A stretch of 34,161 nt of DNA from Bacteroidales bacterium UBA4243 (GTDB lineage Bacteria > Bacteroidota > Bacteroidia > Bacteroidales > F082), in contig DGXB01000022.1 in NCBI GenBank assembly GCA_002396205.1, positions 15,913-50,073 on the forward strand, written 5' to 3'. Within the stretch, counting starts at the first letter, position 1; each line of letters begins with the position of its first letter. Shown here piece after piece: positions 24,423-32,776 of the stretch. A program made the position numbers and the translations under genes. The notes under the pieces are model-generated. The model saw only the letters and a list, made by a program, of their open reading frames with translations. It ran no database searches and had not been told where the DNA came from.

Positions 24423-25183
24423 TTTTTCCTGTTTTGGTTGAGTTCGATGGCCTTTTTATACTTGACTCCCACGCACTTGGCATTGATTCTGCTGATGGTG
24501 AACCCCGTTTTTCCGTCCAGGAAGCCAGCCTTGAAGATGAAGTCGCGCAGGAATTTCCACACGGCGTGGGTGTAGGCCTTGAAAAGTGTGGCTTTCTTGC
24601 CGGCTTCCACCATTTCTTCGGCGGACAGCAGGGCGAATTTCTCGTTTTGTCGGATATGTTCTTCGACCGTGTAAAACGAATAATGCAACAAGTCGCCGTT
24701 GAGGTGCACAATCTCGGTCGGTTCGGCCAAGGCAAGCGTTTCGTGGACTTTTTTTCCCGTCCATTCGGCCCGTCCGCGCCTGAAAATCCTGACTTTCACG
24801 TCAGGATACCACCCGCCGTGCCTGATCCATTTGCCGCAGTAGTTCATCAGGCGGTTCATGGAAAAGGCCTTGTTCTCAATGGACTGTTTCTTAATGTTTT
24901 GGATGGATTTGGCCAATTCTTCCGAAAGGGCTTCGTCGGCATCGATGGAAAGGATGAGGTCGCAGGTGGCGAGGTCGTTGGCTAGGTTTTTCTGGTCGAC
25001 GTAACCGAGCCAGTCCTGGGTGAAGAACTTCGCGCCGTAGCGGTCACAGATGGCCTCGGTCGCATCGGTGGAATGGCTGTCAACCACAATGATTTCGTCG
25101 GCCACGGGCGCGACGGAATCCAAGCAGCGCTTGATGTTGCGCTCCTCGTTCAGGGTGATGATGACGACCGAAAGGGTGTGCAT
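24419..25183 (-). CDS. Family 2 glycosyltransferase, WaaE/KdtX-like
   Basis: The ATG at 25183 gives a 254-residue protein opening MHTLSVVIITLNEERNIKRC. It is preferred over 25252 because the -7 box (25212-25219) lies between them. The GT-A features are VADEIIVVDSHSTDAT, the DXD-type ILSIDADEAL, and MNRLMNYCGKWIRHGGWYPD followed by VRIFRRG and VHETL, which resemble the WaaE/KdtX group that adds a core sugar to lipopolysaccharide. It is first in the three-transferase operon. Activity is inferred from family only. Confidence 0.92.
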   Translation of the reverse strand: MHTLSVVIITLNEERNIKRCLDSVAPVADEIIVVDSHSTDATEAICDRYGAKFFTQDWLGYVDQKNLANDLATCDLILSIDADEALSEELAKSIQNIKKQSIENKAFSMNRLMNYCGKWIRHGGWYPDVKVRIFRRGRAEWTGKKVHETLALAEPTEIVHLNGDLLHYSFYTVEEHIRQNEKFALLSAEEMVEAGKKATLFKAYTHAVWKFLRDFIFKAGFLDGKTGFTISRINAKCVGVKYKKAIELNQNRKK

Positions 25184-25211
25184 GGTCCAAACCGGAATTT
25201 GTTTAACGCTG

Positions 25212-25219
25212 CAAAGATA
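25212..25219 (-). promoter_or_regulatory. -7 box for the glycosyltransferase operon
   Basis: On the minus strand TATCTTTG matches TAnnTTTG, 28 bases before the ATG at 25183. It decides the start of the first gene. No clear -33 element was found. Confidence 0.55.
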
Positions 25220-25293
25220 CAAAAGTTCCGTTGAAACCTGTGACAAAGTCAAACAGCTTTGTCCCGATTTATGTTTTTAACTTCACCAAAAAA

Positions 25294-26151
25294 CTATCGG
25301 GTATGGCAGAATCGCGGTCTGCCATTAAAATCAAGCATGATTTCGGTGCAATCAAAACCGGTTTCGCGGCAAAGCGAAAGAATCTCTTCCCCCATCCGCT
25401 CGTTGATTTCGAACCAAACTTGGCCATCGGGATTCAATTGTTTTTTGGCCAAAGCCAAAATCTGGCGATAGAAGCGCAGCGGGTCGTCGTCAGGGACAAA
25501 GAGGGCCGTTTCCGGCTCCCAGTCGAGGACGTTGGCCTCCATCGCAGTGCGCTCGCTGTCGCAGACGTAGGGCGGGTTGCTCACCACCAAATCCACGGGC
25601 TGGCTGAAGATTTCGGATTTTGGATACAGCACGTCGTCGCAGATGAATTGCACTTTGGCATTGTTGCGTCCGGCGTTTTCGCAGGCAACTTCCAAGGCCG
25701 CCTCTGAAACGTCGAAGGCATAGACTTCGGCGTTCTCGAAAAGCTTGGCCAAGGCGATGGCGATGCAGCCCGATCCGGTGCCGATGTCCCAAATGCGGAT
25801 GGATGCTTCCTTCGGCAAGGTTGTACTTATTTTCTGCACAAGCTCTTTGGTCTCGGGCCGCGGGATGAGCACATTAGGCGACACCTTTATTAATAGGTCG
25901 CCAAAACGCGCCATGCCTGTCACATACTGCACTGGCTCGCCTGCCAACAGGCGTTCCACAGCCGCTTTTAGTTGTGCATATTGAAACTCGTCGATGCGAA
26001 GGTTCGGCTCCATCAGTTGACGTTTCAGGTCGATGCCGAAGAGGTCTTCCAAAAGGATGCGCATCAGCTGCTCGACCTCGCGCTGCGGGTATCGTTCGGC
26101 CAGCGCCTCCGTGAAATGGCGCTTCGTTTTCTGTAATTCAAATCCAAACAT
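25294..26151 (-). CDS. prmC: Peptide chain release factor N5-glutamine methyltransferase PrmC
   Basis: This 285-residue enzyme methylates the Gln of the GGQ motif in release factors RF1 and RF2, using SAM. The N-terminal helical domain contains GEPVQYVTG (72-80), the usual PrmC block. PNVLIPRPETKELV leads into the Rossmann methyltransferase fold. Key sites are the SAM loop DIGTGSGCIAIAL (122-134), the acidic FDVSEAAL, and the catalytic NPPY (192-195) that holds the glutamine amide. It has its own promoter and is divergent from the DUF2442 gene. Confidence 0.95.
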   Translation of the reverse strand: MFGFELQKTKRHFTEALAERYPQREVEQLMRILLEDLFGIDLKRQLMEPNLRIDEFQYAQLKAAVERLLAGEPVQYVTGMARFGDLLIKVSPNVLIPRPETKELVQKISTTLPKEASIRIWDIGTGSGCIAIALAKLFENAEVYAFDVSEAALEVACENAGRNNAKVQFICDDVLYPKSEIFSQPVDLVVSNPPYVCDSERTAMEANVLDWEPETALFVPDDDPLRFYRQILALAKKQLNPDGQVWFEINERMGEEILSLCRETGFDCTEIMLDFNGRPRFCHTR

Positions 26152-26167
26152 TTTTCCAATTTGTCTG

Positions 26168-26195
26168 CAAAACTATGGATTTTTGTTTAATTTTG
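26168..26195. promoter_or_regulatory. Divergent pair of -7 boxes between prmC and the DUF2442 gene
   Basis: On the minus strand TAGTTTTG (26168-26175) lies 17 bases before the prmC start. On the plus strand TAATTTTG (26188-26195) lies 79 bases before the DUF2442 ATG. A plus-strand TTTG at 26160-26163 is 24 bases from its box, slightly farther than the usual spacing. Confidence 0.45.
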
Positions 26196-26274
26196 CAGCG
26201 TATTCTAAATTGAGGCCCAAAAAGGTGACAAACTTGGCAGAATCGAACCGCTTAAATAACAAGGAGCACATATA

Positions 26275-26508
26275 ATGTTGAAAATCGTTGATGCAGAATA
26301 TGTTAAAGACTACGAATTGCTAATCACATTTAATGATGGCAGTCGCAAATTGGCCGACTTGAAGCCGTATCTCTATGGTGAAGTCTTCAGTGAGCTTTTA
26401 GACCGCAACAAGTTCATCCAATACGGTCTAAACGGTTACACCATCGAGTGGGCTAACGGTGCCGACCTTGCACCCGAATTCTTATACGACATTGGCACCG
26501 CCGCTTAA
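26275..26508 (+). CDS. DUF2442 domain protein
   Basis: This 77-residue protein covers almost exactly one DUF2442 domain: VDAEYVKDYELLITFNDGSRKLADLKPYL, then FSELLDRNKFIQYGL and YTIEWANGADLAPEFLYD. The function is unknown. Family members often pair with a DUF4160 protein in toxin-antitoxin-like loci, but no such partner is adjacent here. A strong AAGGAG (26261-26266) eight bases before the ATG is unusual for Bacteroidetes. It is followed within 12 bases by a transporter gene. Confidence 0.88.
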   Translation: MLKIVDAEYVKDYELLITFNDGSRKLADLKPYLYGEVFSELLDRNKFIQYGLNGYTIEWANGADLAPEFLYDIGTAA

Positions 26509-26520
26509 TTAGATTTGCTC

Positions 26521-27381
26521 GTGTTTTACCTCATTGCTGCCATTTTATGTTCCACCGGCGTCTTCGTCGCCATGCGGCTGTTCGAGCGCTTCCGCCTCGA
26601 CAACCACCAGGCGCTGATGTGGAACTATGTCTTCGCCACCGTCACGGGCTTCCTCATGTGCAAGCAATTCGACACGCCCACGCAATTGCTCACTGAGCCA
26701 TGGTTTGGCCTCTCGCTCATCACAGGTTTCTGGTTCATCTTCACCTACATTTTGATGACCGCCTCAACGCAACGCTCGGGCGTGACGGTCACCTCGCTGT
26801 CGAGCAAGCTTTCGGTGGTGCTCCCCACCTTGGCGGGCGTGGTGCTGTTTAGCGAGAAGCTCAACCTCGTGGCCTCGATGGGCATCGTGTTGGCGTTGGT
26901 GGCCTTGGTGTTGGTGGTAGGAGGAAAAGGACGAACCGATAAACCCAACAAAACCAGATGGTTATTACCCATTCTCATCTTTTTCGGGACGGGCACGGGC
27001 GACATCCTGATGAAACTCACCGAGCAGAAAAACACCGCCCCGGACATGAGTTTCATGATTGCCTTCATCTACCTGATTGCCTTGCTGTTTGGCATTCTTT
27101 TGGTCGCCTCCGACCTCATCCGGAAGAAATCCCGTTGGCAGTGGCAAAGCGCCATCGGAGGCATCGGGTTGGGCGTCATCAACTATTTCTCCACCTTTTT
27201 CGTCTACCAAGCGATGCGGCAGTTCGACAACGTGGTGCTGTTCCCCATATATAATATAGGAGTGGTCAGCCTCACCGCCCTCACGGGTTGGCTGCTTTTC
27301 AAGGAGAAACTCACTTGGAAGAACTACCTCGGACTTGCCATTGCCATCATCGCCGTCATCCTAATCACGCAAAAGCCATGA
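26521..27381 (+). CDS. EamA/DMT superfamily membrane transporter
   Basis: This is an inner-membrane protein of about 286 residues with roughly ten hydrophobic segments in two EamA halves. The first half ends around VALVLVVGGKG, and the second begins WLLPILIFFGTGTGDI and ends LGLAIAIIAVILITQKP. Such proteins export or exchange small metabolites; the substrate is not predictable. There is no suitable ATG. I chose the GTG at 26521, giving MFYLIAAILC; a TTG at 26515 would add two residues. Its TGA overlaps the next ATG (ATGA), so it is coupled to the YigZ gene and probably shares the DUF2442 transcript. Confidence 0.87.
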   Translation: MFYLIAAILCSTGVFVAMRLFERFRLDNHQALMWNYVFATVTGFLMCKQFDTPTQLLTEPWFGLSLITGFWFIFTYILMTASTQRSGVTVTSLSSKLSVVLPTLAGVVLFSEKLNLVASMGIVLALVALVLVVGGKGRTDKPNKTRWLLPILIFFGTGTGDILMKLTEQKNTAPDMSFMIAFIYLIALLFGILLVASDLIRKKSRWQWQSAIGGIGLGVINYFSTFFVYQAMRQFDNVVLFPIYNIGVVSLTALTGWLLFKEKLTWKNYLGLAIAIIAVILITQKP

Positions 27382-27992
27382 ACAACGACGACACCTACAG
27401 AATGTTAGCCACGCGAGGCGAAGGTCTCTACAAGGAAAAAGGCAGCAAGTTCATCGCCGAGACTTTCATCGTAATGAACGAAGACGAAGCCAAGGCCGCC
27501 ATTGCCGGGGTCAAAAAACAATACTTCGATGCACGTCACCATTGCTATGCCTATATGATCGGTCCCGACAAGAAGGTTTTCCGCTCTTCTGACGACGGCG
27601 AGCCTTCGGGCACGGCAGGCAAGCCCATCCTCAACCAGATTCTCTCAAAAGACGTGACCAACGTTTGCGTGGTAGTCACCCGCTATTTCGGCGGTATCAA
27701 ATTAGGCACCTCCGGCCTTATCAACGCCTACAAAACAGCCGCCCGCGATGCCCTTGACAATGCGCAGATTGTGGAGAAAACCATAAACGAAATTTACAGT
27801 CTCGAATTTGCCTATCCCCTCATGAATGAGGTGATGCGCATCCTGAAAGAGGAAGATTTGGAGCAACAAAACCAGCGCTTCGAATTGGACTGCTATTTGG
27901 AGTTTTCAACAAGAAAAAATTCCGCTTCAAGAATTTTCGAGAAATTCAGCAATTTATACGGGGTTAAGATAGTACACATTAAAACATTGTAA
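27378..27992 (+). CDS. YigZ/IMPACT family protein
   Basis: This 204-residue protein contains the UPF0029/IMPACT N-terminal domain with EKGSKFIAETF, FDARHHCYAYMIG, SDDGEPSGTAGKPIL and VVVTRYFGGIKLGTSGLI, followed by the short C-terminal alpha/beta domain. Bacterial YigZ proteins have been linked to translation-associated or proline-dipeptidase functions, but no reaction is settled. The ATG at 27378 overlaps the transporter stop. An upstream in-frame ATG at 27288 lies inside the transporter and is rejected. Confidence 0.93.
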   Translation: MNNDDTYRMLATRGEGLYKEKGSKFIAETFIVMNEDEAKAAIAGVKKQYFDARHHCYAYMIGPDKKVFRSSDDGEPSGTAGKPILNQILSKDVTNVCVVVTRYFGGIKLGTSGLINAYKTAARDALDNAQIVEKTINEIYSLEFAYPLMNEVMRILKEEDLEQQNQRFELDCYLEFSTRKNSASRIFEKFSNLYGVKIVHIKTL

Positions 27993-28104
27993 TTTAGTGT
28001 TTTAAACGATTCAAACTTTTTGAAAAACAGAAAACCTCGTATTTTAGGAAAAAGAATTTCCAAATTCAATAGAAAAAAAATATTTTTATAAACAATTAAT
28101 CGCT

Positions 28105-28112
28105 TATTTTTG
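28105..28112 (+). promoter_or_regulatory. -7 box in the AT-rich leader of dnaA
   Basis: TATTTTTG matches TAnnTTTG and lies 93 bases before the dnaA ATG. The 213-base gap 27993-28205 is strongly AT-rich. It contains no exact DnaA box (TTATCCACA or a one-base variant), so it is not a convincing origin. A weak TTAAAACA/TGTTTTAA inverted repeat flanks the yigZ stop. Confidence 0.45.
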
Positions 28113-28205
28113 CAAGGTCAAAAACATCCCATAAACTGGTAAATTCAGGTCTCAAATTGGGACTTGTAAAGTGGTTTGAAAGACAATAAATTATAAGTAA
28201 TTGCG

Positions 28206-29627
28206 ATGACGAACGACCATATGGAAATATGGAGCAAATGCCTTTCTGTGATTAAAGACAACGTCACAGAGCAGAGTTATTCGACATGGTTTGAGCGCAT
28301 CGTGCCGCTCTCGTTGGTCAACAACACGCTCACCATCGAAGTGCCTTCCTATTTCTTCGTGGAATATCTTGAGGAGCACTACATCGACCTGCTGAAGACG
28401 GTCATCAAGCGTTTCGTCGGCGAGAAAGGCAAGTTGGATTACAAGGTGGTTGTCGACAGCGCCAACGGGCAGGGCACCACCACCTTGCCGAGCGCCAACC
28501 GCAGCTTCCCGAAGAACCCCATCGGCCAGCCTGCCCCGCAAAGGCTTTCGGAAGGGCCTATCAACCCCTTCGTCATCCCCGGGCTGAAGAAACTGCAAAT
28601 CGACTCGCAGCTCAACGAGAACTACACCTTCGACAACTTCATCGAGGGCGAATGCAACCGTTTGGCGCGTTCGGCTGGTCTCGAAATAGCTAAAAATCCT
28701 GGCAAAAGCTCGTTCAACCCCTTGGTCATCTACAGTGGCACGGGATTGGGGAAAACGCATCTCTGCCATGCCATAGGATTGGAAACCAAGCGTTTACACC
28801 CAGAGAAGACCGTTTTGTATGTGCAAGCCGAGCAGCTCTCGACGCAGTATGTGACGGCCAACAAGAACAACAACCGCCCCGACTTCATCAATTTCTACCA
28901 GATGATTGACGTGCTTATCGTCGACGACATACAATTCCTTTCAGGCAAGCCTGGTACACAAGATGTTTTCTTCCACATTTTCAACCATTTGCAGCAAAAC
29001 AACAAGCAGATTGTCATCACCAGCGACAAGTTCCCTTCCGACCTGCAAGGCATGGAAGAACGCCTGTTGTCGCGCTTCAAGTGGGGCTTGGCTGCCGACC
29101 TTCAGTCGCCCGACCTGAGCACCCGCACATCCATCATCAAGGAAAAACTGCACGACAACGGCATCACCTTCCCCGACGAGGTTGTCAACTACATTGCCAC
29201 CAACGTGCGCAACAACATCCGCGAGCTGGAAGGCGTGATGAACTCGCTGCTGGCCCAGTCGGTGCTCAACAAGAAAGCCGTCACCACCGAGATGGCCCAG
29301 CAAATCATCGACCGATTTGTGCGCAACACCGTCAAGGAGGTCTCTGTGGAATACATTATCAACATCGTGTGCGAGTATTTCAAAATCACGCCTGAGCAAA
29401 TGGCACTCAACACACGCAAGCACCAGGTAGTGCAAGCCCGCCAGATTGCCATGTATCTTTCAAAGAAGTATTCAAACGCCAGCTTGGTTTCCATCGGGCA
29501 ACAATGTGGCAAGAAGGACCACGCCACGGTGCACCACGCCTGCAAGACTATCGCCGACCGCCTCGAAACCGACAAGCAATTCAAGGTGATGTTTGCCGAC
29601 ATCGAGAAGAAGATAGCCCTCAATTAA
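28206..29627 (+). CDS. dnaA: Chromosomal replication initiator protein DnaA
   Basis: This 473-residue AAA+ initiator binds DnaA boxes at oriC and opens DNA. Domain I (about 5-80) opens EIWSKCLSVIKDNVTEQSYSTWF, followed by a variable linker. Domain III has NYTFDNFIEGECNRLA, Walker A GTGLGKTH (178-185), Walker B VLIVDDIQFL, ITSDKFPSDLQGMEERLLSRF, and sensor II in NNIRELEGVMNSL. Domain IV ends with the DNA-binding helix-turn-helix, with signature KKDHATVHHACKTI. The start at 28206 matches usual family length; the Met at residue 6 is an alternative. A methylase gene follows 15 bases after the stop. Confidence 0.97.
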   Translation: MTNDHMEIWSKCLSVIKDNVTEQSYSTWFERIVPLSLVNNTLTIEVPSYFFVEYLEEHYIDLLKTVIKRFVGEKGKLDYKVVVDSANGQGTTTLPSANRSFPKNPIGQPAPQRLSEGPINPFVIPGLKKLQIDSQLNENYTFDNFIEGECNRLARSAGLEIAKNPGKSSFNPLVIYSGTGLGKTHLCHAIGLETKRLHPEKTVLYVQAEQLSTQYVTANKNNNRPDFINFYQMIDVLIVDDIQFLSGKPGTQDVFFHIFNHLQQNNKQIVITSDKFPSDLQGMEERLLSRFKWGLAADLQSPDLSTRTSIIKEKLHDNGITFPDEVVNYIATNVRNNIRELEGVMNSLLAQSVLNKKAVTTEMAQQIIDRFVRNTVKEVSVEYIINIVCEYFKITPEQMALNTRKHQVVQARQIAMYLSKKYSNASLVSIGQQCGKKDHATVHHACKTIADRLETDKQFKVMFADIEKKIALN

Positions 29628-29642
29628 TCCCATAACACCCTT

Positions 29643-30392
29643 ATGACCAACAACTTCGGAAAACTCTACTTGGTGCCCAACCTGCTCGGCGCCACCAAAC
29701 CCGAACAAGTATTGCCAGCGAATACTATCGCTATCGTAAAACGACTGAAACACTATGTTGTCGAAAACACGCGCACCACCCGCCGTGTGCTGAGCCGCAT
29801 CGGGACCGACACGCCCATCGACGATATTGATTTTATTGAGTTAGACAAACACAATGCCCGCAACCTCGACCTGATGGAACACCTCGGCGCTTGCCTGCAA
29901 AGTGAGGACATGGGGCTGATGTCGGAGGCCGGAACGCCTTGCGTGGCCGACCCTGGCGCATTGGTCGTCGACTTGGCCCATTCCGCTGGCATCCAAGTGG
30001 TTCCCTTGGTAGGACCCAATGCGATGATTTTGGCTTTGATGGCTTCGGGATTCAACGGTCAAGCGTTTGCCTTCCACGGCTACCTGCCTATCAAAAGCCC
30101 TGAGAGGCAAAACGCCATCAAGGACTTGGAACGCCGCTCGATGGCCAACAACGAGACGGAGCTGTTCATCGAGACACCTTTTAGGAACAACGCCATGCTG
30201 CAAGACCTTTGCAAGAACCTCCACCCTGCCACTATGCTTTGCGTCGCCTGCAACCTCACCTGCGACGACGAACTCATCATCAGCCAAAGCATCGGCGAAT
30301 GGAAGAGCTATAAAGGCGATTTGAACAAGAAGCCAGCGGTGTTTTTAATCTATTCCGAGCCGAAAAAGAATTGGACGAGAAAGCGGAATTAG
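29643..30392 (+). CDS. RsmI-like SAM-dependent methyltransferase (tetrapyrrole methylase fold)
   Basis: This 249-residue protein has the tetrapyrrole-methylase/RsmI layout: LYLVPNLLGA near the N-terminus, VENTRTTRRVLSRIG, the GLMSEAGTPCVADPGA block, VVPLVGPNAMILALMASGF, FAFHGYLPIKSPERQ and FIETPFRNNAMLQDL. RsmI methylates the ribose of C1402 in 16S rRNA. This shorter form lacks the usual GTLY start and may be a paralogue with another target, so I give no gene symbol. It is probably co-transcribed with dnaA. Its TAG overlaps the stop of the convergent gene on the other strand. Confidence 0.88.
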   Translation: MTNNFGKLYLVPNLLGATKPEQVLPANTIAIVKRLKHYVVENTRTTRRVLSRIGTDTPIDDIDFIELDKHNARNLDLMEHLGACLQSEDMGLMSEAGTPCVADPGALVVDLAHSAGIQVVPLVGPNAMILALMASGFNGQAFAFHGYLPIKSPERQNAIKDLERRSMANNETELFIETPFRNNAMLQDLCKNLHPATMLCVACNLTCDDELIISQSIGEWKSYKGDLNKKPAVFLIYSEPKKNWTRKRN

Positions 30393-31942
30393 GCTTCTTT
30401 CCAAATGAAATCGTCGATATTGCGGGTCTCTTTCGAGAAATTGACACCGACTTTGAAAACTTTCTGTCCTTCAGCTTGGAATGGTAGGGCATATTCCTTC
30501 GTGTCGATTTGCGCCAAAGCCTCCTGAGCAGTCTTATTGAACTTAAACTCAAAGACGTAGGTAAACTGATTGGCTTTCACCACCATATCGATGCGTCCGT
30601 TTGAAGTGTGGTATTCGGCTTTCGTATAGTAGCCCAACAAGCGGCAAATGGTGAACATCACGGTTTGATAGTGGTTCTCCAAGTCGCGTACCAATTCGTA
30701 GGGTGTGTTGGCGAAAAGGCTTTTCATACGGCTTAAGAAACTCTCTATGTCGCCCTTGCGAAGTTCTTGCACAAAATAACCAATAAAAGCCGAGGAACGG
30801 TTATCGGTGTTGCCAGTGTAACGAGGCAGCAGGAATTTGAGGAAACTCTGTTCAACTTCGCGATTGGGGAAGCCGAGGCGGAACAATTCCAGCTCCTTGT
30901 CGTATCCTTTAATAGTCAGATAACCAGTCTGATAGAACATCGCAAGAGGTTCCTGACTCAAGCTTTCCTTGGCCGCAAGGTCGCTTGCAAGCAAATCTCC
31001 ATTGGAGAAATCCTGCAAATCGTATTCTCCATTTTGCAGCAATTTGACAAGGAATGTGGGAGTGCCCGTCGAGAACCAATAATTTCCGAAGTCGCACTGC
31101 GCCAGGGCATTGAGTACACTAAAAGGATTGTACATGTCCTTCGAGGTGGTTTTTGAGAAATGATAGCCGTCATACATTTTCCGCATTTGTTCCATAATGT
31201 CAGCTTTGGTCGTCCCTTCCTTTTGGGCAAACGCTTCAAGATGTTCGCCGAAAGTGCTTTCGATTTCCTCTGCTGTCAGACCACAGATGTCGGCATAACG
31301 CTCGTCTAGCGAGATGTCTTGCAGGTTGTTCAAGTCGCTGAACAGGCTTATTTTGGAGAACTTTGAAACACCCGTGAGCATAGCGAAACGAATGTATTCG
31401 TCGCAAGTCTTCAGGTTGCCATAGAAAGCCTTCAGCGTATTGCGGAATTCTTGTTGCAACGCTGCATCGTCAATGGCATGAATGAGCGGTTTGTCGTATT
31501 CGTCAACGAGGATGACAACTTTTTTGCCAGTTCTGGTAGCGAGATTCCAAATGATGTCCCTAAAACGCTGGGCGATGTCATTCGTTTCCTTTGTGATACC
31601 GTTGGTCTTTTCCAAAAAGGAAAGGTTGGAATTGAGTGCTTCCCACAGACCTTCATTCGAGGTGTATAGACCGACGTTCAAGTCGATATATAACACAGGA
31701 TAAGATTCCCATTCCTTCTCCAATTCGCTGACTGCCAATCCTTCAAAGAGTTCCCTTTTCCCTTGGAAATAAGCCTTCAAGGTGGAAAGCAGCAGGCTTT
31801 TCCCGAACCTACGCGGGCGGGAAAGGAAGATATACTTTCCATTATGGATTAGATCATAAACGAGCTTGGTCTTGTCGACGTAAGCGAAATCGTCTGTACG
31901 AAGACCCTCGAAGCTTTGTATTCCTATGGGCAGTTTTTGCAT
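30389..31942 (-). CDS. DUF1703-type protein: AAA-ATPase-like domain plus PD-(D/E)XK nuclease domain
   Basis: This 517-residue protein opens MQKLPIGIQSFEGLRTDDFAYVDKT, the standard start of this abundant Bacteroidetes family. A P-loop-like sequence, SRPRRFGKSLLLSTL (41-55), and a Walker B-like VVILVDEYDKPL define the AAA-ATPase-like part. The C-terminal region (about 425-510) has GRIDMVVKANQFTYVFEFKF, matching the Asp and E-x-K core of a PD-(D/E)XK nuclease. Members occur in many copies per genome and their role is unresolved; defence or mobile-element links have been suggested. The gene appears more AT-rich than its neighbours and has a good promoter. Its TAA overlaps the convergent methylase stop. 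Confidence 0.9.
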   Translation of the reverse strand: MQKLPIGIQSFEGLRTDDFAYVDKTKLVYDLIHNGKYIFLSRPRRFGKSLLLSTLKAYFQGKRELFEGLAVSELEKEWESYPVLYIDLNVGLYTSNEGLWEALNSNLSFLEKTNGITKETNDIAQRFRDIIWNLATRTGKKVVILVDEYDKPLIHAIDDAALQQEFRNTLKAFYGNLKTCDEYIRFAMLTGVSKFSKISLFSDLNNLQDISLDERYADICGLTAEEIESTFGEHLEAFAQKEGTTKADIMEQMRKMYDGYHFSKTTSKDMYNPFSVLNALAQCDFGNYWFSTGTPTFLVKLLQNGEYDLQDFSNGDLLASDLAAKESLSQEPLAMFYQTGYLTIKGYDKELELFRLGFPNREVEQSFLKFLLPRYTGNTDNRSSAFIGYFVQELRKGDIESFLSRMKSLFANTPYELVRDLENHYQTVMFTICRLLGYYTKAEYHTSNGRIDMVVKANQFTYVFEFKFNKTAQEALAQIDTKEYALPFQAEGQKVFKVGVNFSKETRNIDDFIWKEA

Positions 31943-31968
31943 GACTCAATCAATTGGTTTACAGAGTG

Positions 31969-31998
31969 CAAAAATACTATCTTTTTTGGATTGGCAAA
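31969..31998 (-). promoter_or_regulatory. Promoter of the DUF1703-type gene
   Basis: On the minus strand TTTG (31995-31998), an 18-base spacer and TATTTTTG (31969-31976) form the best match in the window to the Bacteroidetes TTTG/TAnnTTTG promoter. It lies 26 bases before the ATG at 31942. Confidence 0.6.
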
Positions 31999-32032
31999 AC
32001 AAATGTCTCCTATTTTCAAGACAGACTCTCTA

Positions 32033-32623
32033 CTACGGTATATCCAACACCCTATGAATCTGCAACGAAAGCCGCCACGCAGGATGGCTTTTCACGGCCT
32101 CGACGCAGGCTTTCATGTTGGCTTGGCGTTGCTTTTCATCCTCGCAAAAACACGGCTGCAAGAAACGGTGTTTTGCCTCAATGTCATCATATTGCGCCAA
32201 GTCCTGACCCAAATAGACGACCTTCAACTCATCGCAACGCTTCACGACACACGGAGCCGCATCGCCACCCTCAAATGTGGTTTTTGGCGAAAGCGTCACC
32301 CAATCGAGGTTCGGGGGCAATGGATGCGTTCCATTTGTTTCGATGGCGACGGTCTTACCCGTTTTTTGCTTCAATTCTGCCACAAAAGCCTCGCTAATGA
32401 ACAAGGATGGCTCGCCGCCCGTCAACACGACCAGCGGCGCAATGGGGTATTTGTTCACCTCATCCACAACCTCTTGCATCGACATCATCGTTCCATCTTG
32501 ATGTTGCGTGTCGCAGAAATGGCAGCGCAGGTTGCACCCGCTGAAACGCACGAAAACAGCGGGCGTACCACTATGGAAGCCTTCCCCTTGGAGGGAGTGG
32601 AATATTTCGTTGATTTTGTACAT
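32033..32623 (-). CDS. queE: 7-carboxy-7-deazaguanine synthase QueE
   Basis: This 196-residue radical-SAM enzyme converts 6-carboxy-5,6,7,8-tetrahydropterin to 7-carboxy-7-deazaguanine, the third step of queuosine precursor synthesis. The N-terminal IFHSLQGEGFHSGTPAVFVRFSGC is the family start. The iron-sulfur site is the CX3CX2C motif in CNLRCHFCD (Cys30, 34, 37). VVLTGGEPSL and AIETNGT are the usual SAM and substrate-binding segments. It is the last gene of the minus-strand cluster, separated from queD by a structured repeat. Confidence 0.95.
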   Translation of the reverse strand: MYKINEIFHSLQGEGFHSGTPAVFVRFSGCNLRCHFCDTQHQDGTMMSMQEVVDEVNKYPIAPLVVLTGGEPSLFISEAFVAELKQKTGKTVAIETNGTHPLPPNLDWVTLSPKTTFEGGDAAPCVVKRCDELKVVYLGQDLAQYDDIEAKHRFLQPCFCEDEKQRQANMKACVEAVKSHPAWRLSLQIHRVLDIP

Positions 32624-32636
32624 GGACTTCTTTTCT

Positions 32637-32767
32637 CACAAAACCCACAAAATTCGCAAAACAATGATTAAATGTGGCGGCTCGCAACCGCTTGCCGCCA
32701 GGAAGCAGCCGGTTGGCGTGCTTCCCTCAACTTAAAAAAAGGTTTTGTCGGTTTTGCAGGTTTTGTG
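32637..32767. repeat. Inverted-repeat element with nested hairpins between queD and queE
   Basis: Imperfect 26-base outer arms (32637-32662 and 32742-32767, built of CAAAAC/GTTTTG triplets) enclose two hairpins. The first is GGCGGC 32676-32681 with GCCGCC 32694-32699. The second is GGAAGC 32701-32706 with GCTTCC 32720-32725. Their loops are complementary (CAACCG 32685-32690 and CGGTTG 32710-32715), so a loop-loop contact or a competing central hairpin is possible. No coding frame fits. It may be an interspersed repeat or an RNA regulatory leader for queE. Confidence 0.6.
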
Positions 32768-32776
32768 ACCATAAAA

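Noticed and set aside
27979..28005. TTAAAACA/TGTTTTAA hairpin around the yigZ stop as a terminator
   Set aside because: The 8-bp stem is almost all A-T with an 11-base loop and no T run, so it is too weak to call.
32624..32776. preQ1 riboswitch upstream of queE
   Set aside because: I could not see a class I aptamer (C-rich loop with A-rich tail) on the minus strand; the structure present fits an inverted repeat with hairpins instead, so only a general regulatory element is proposed.
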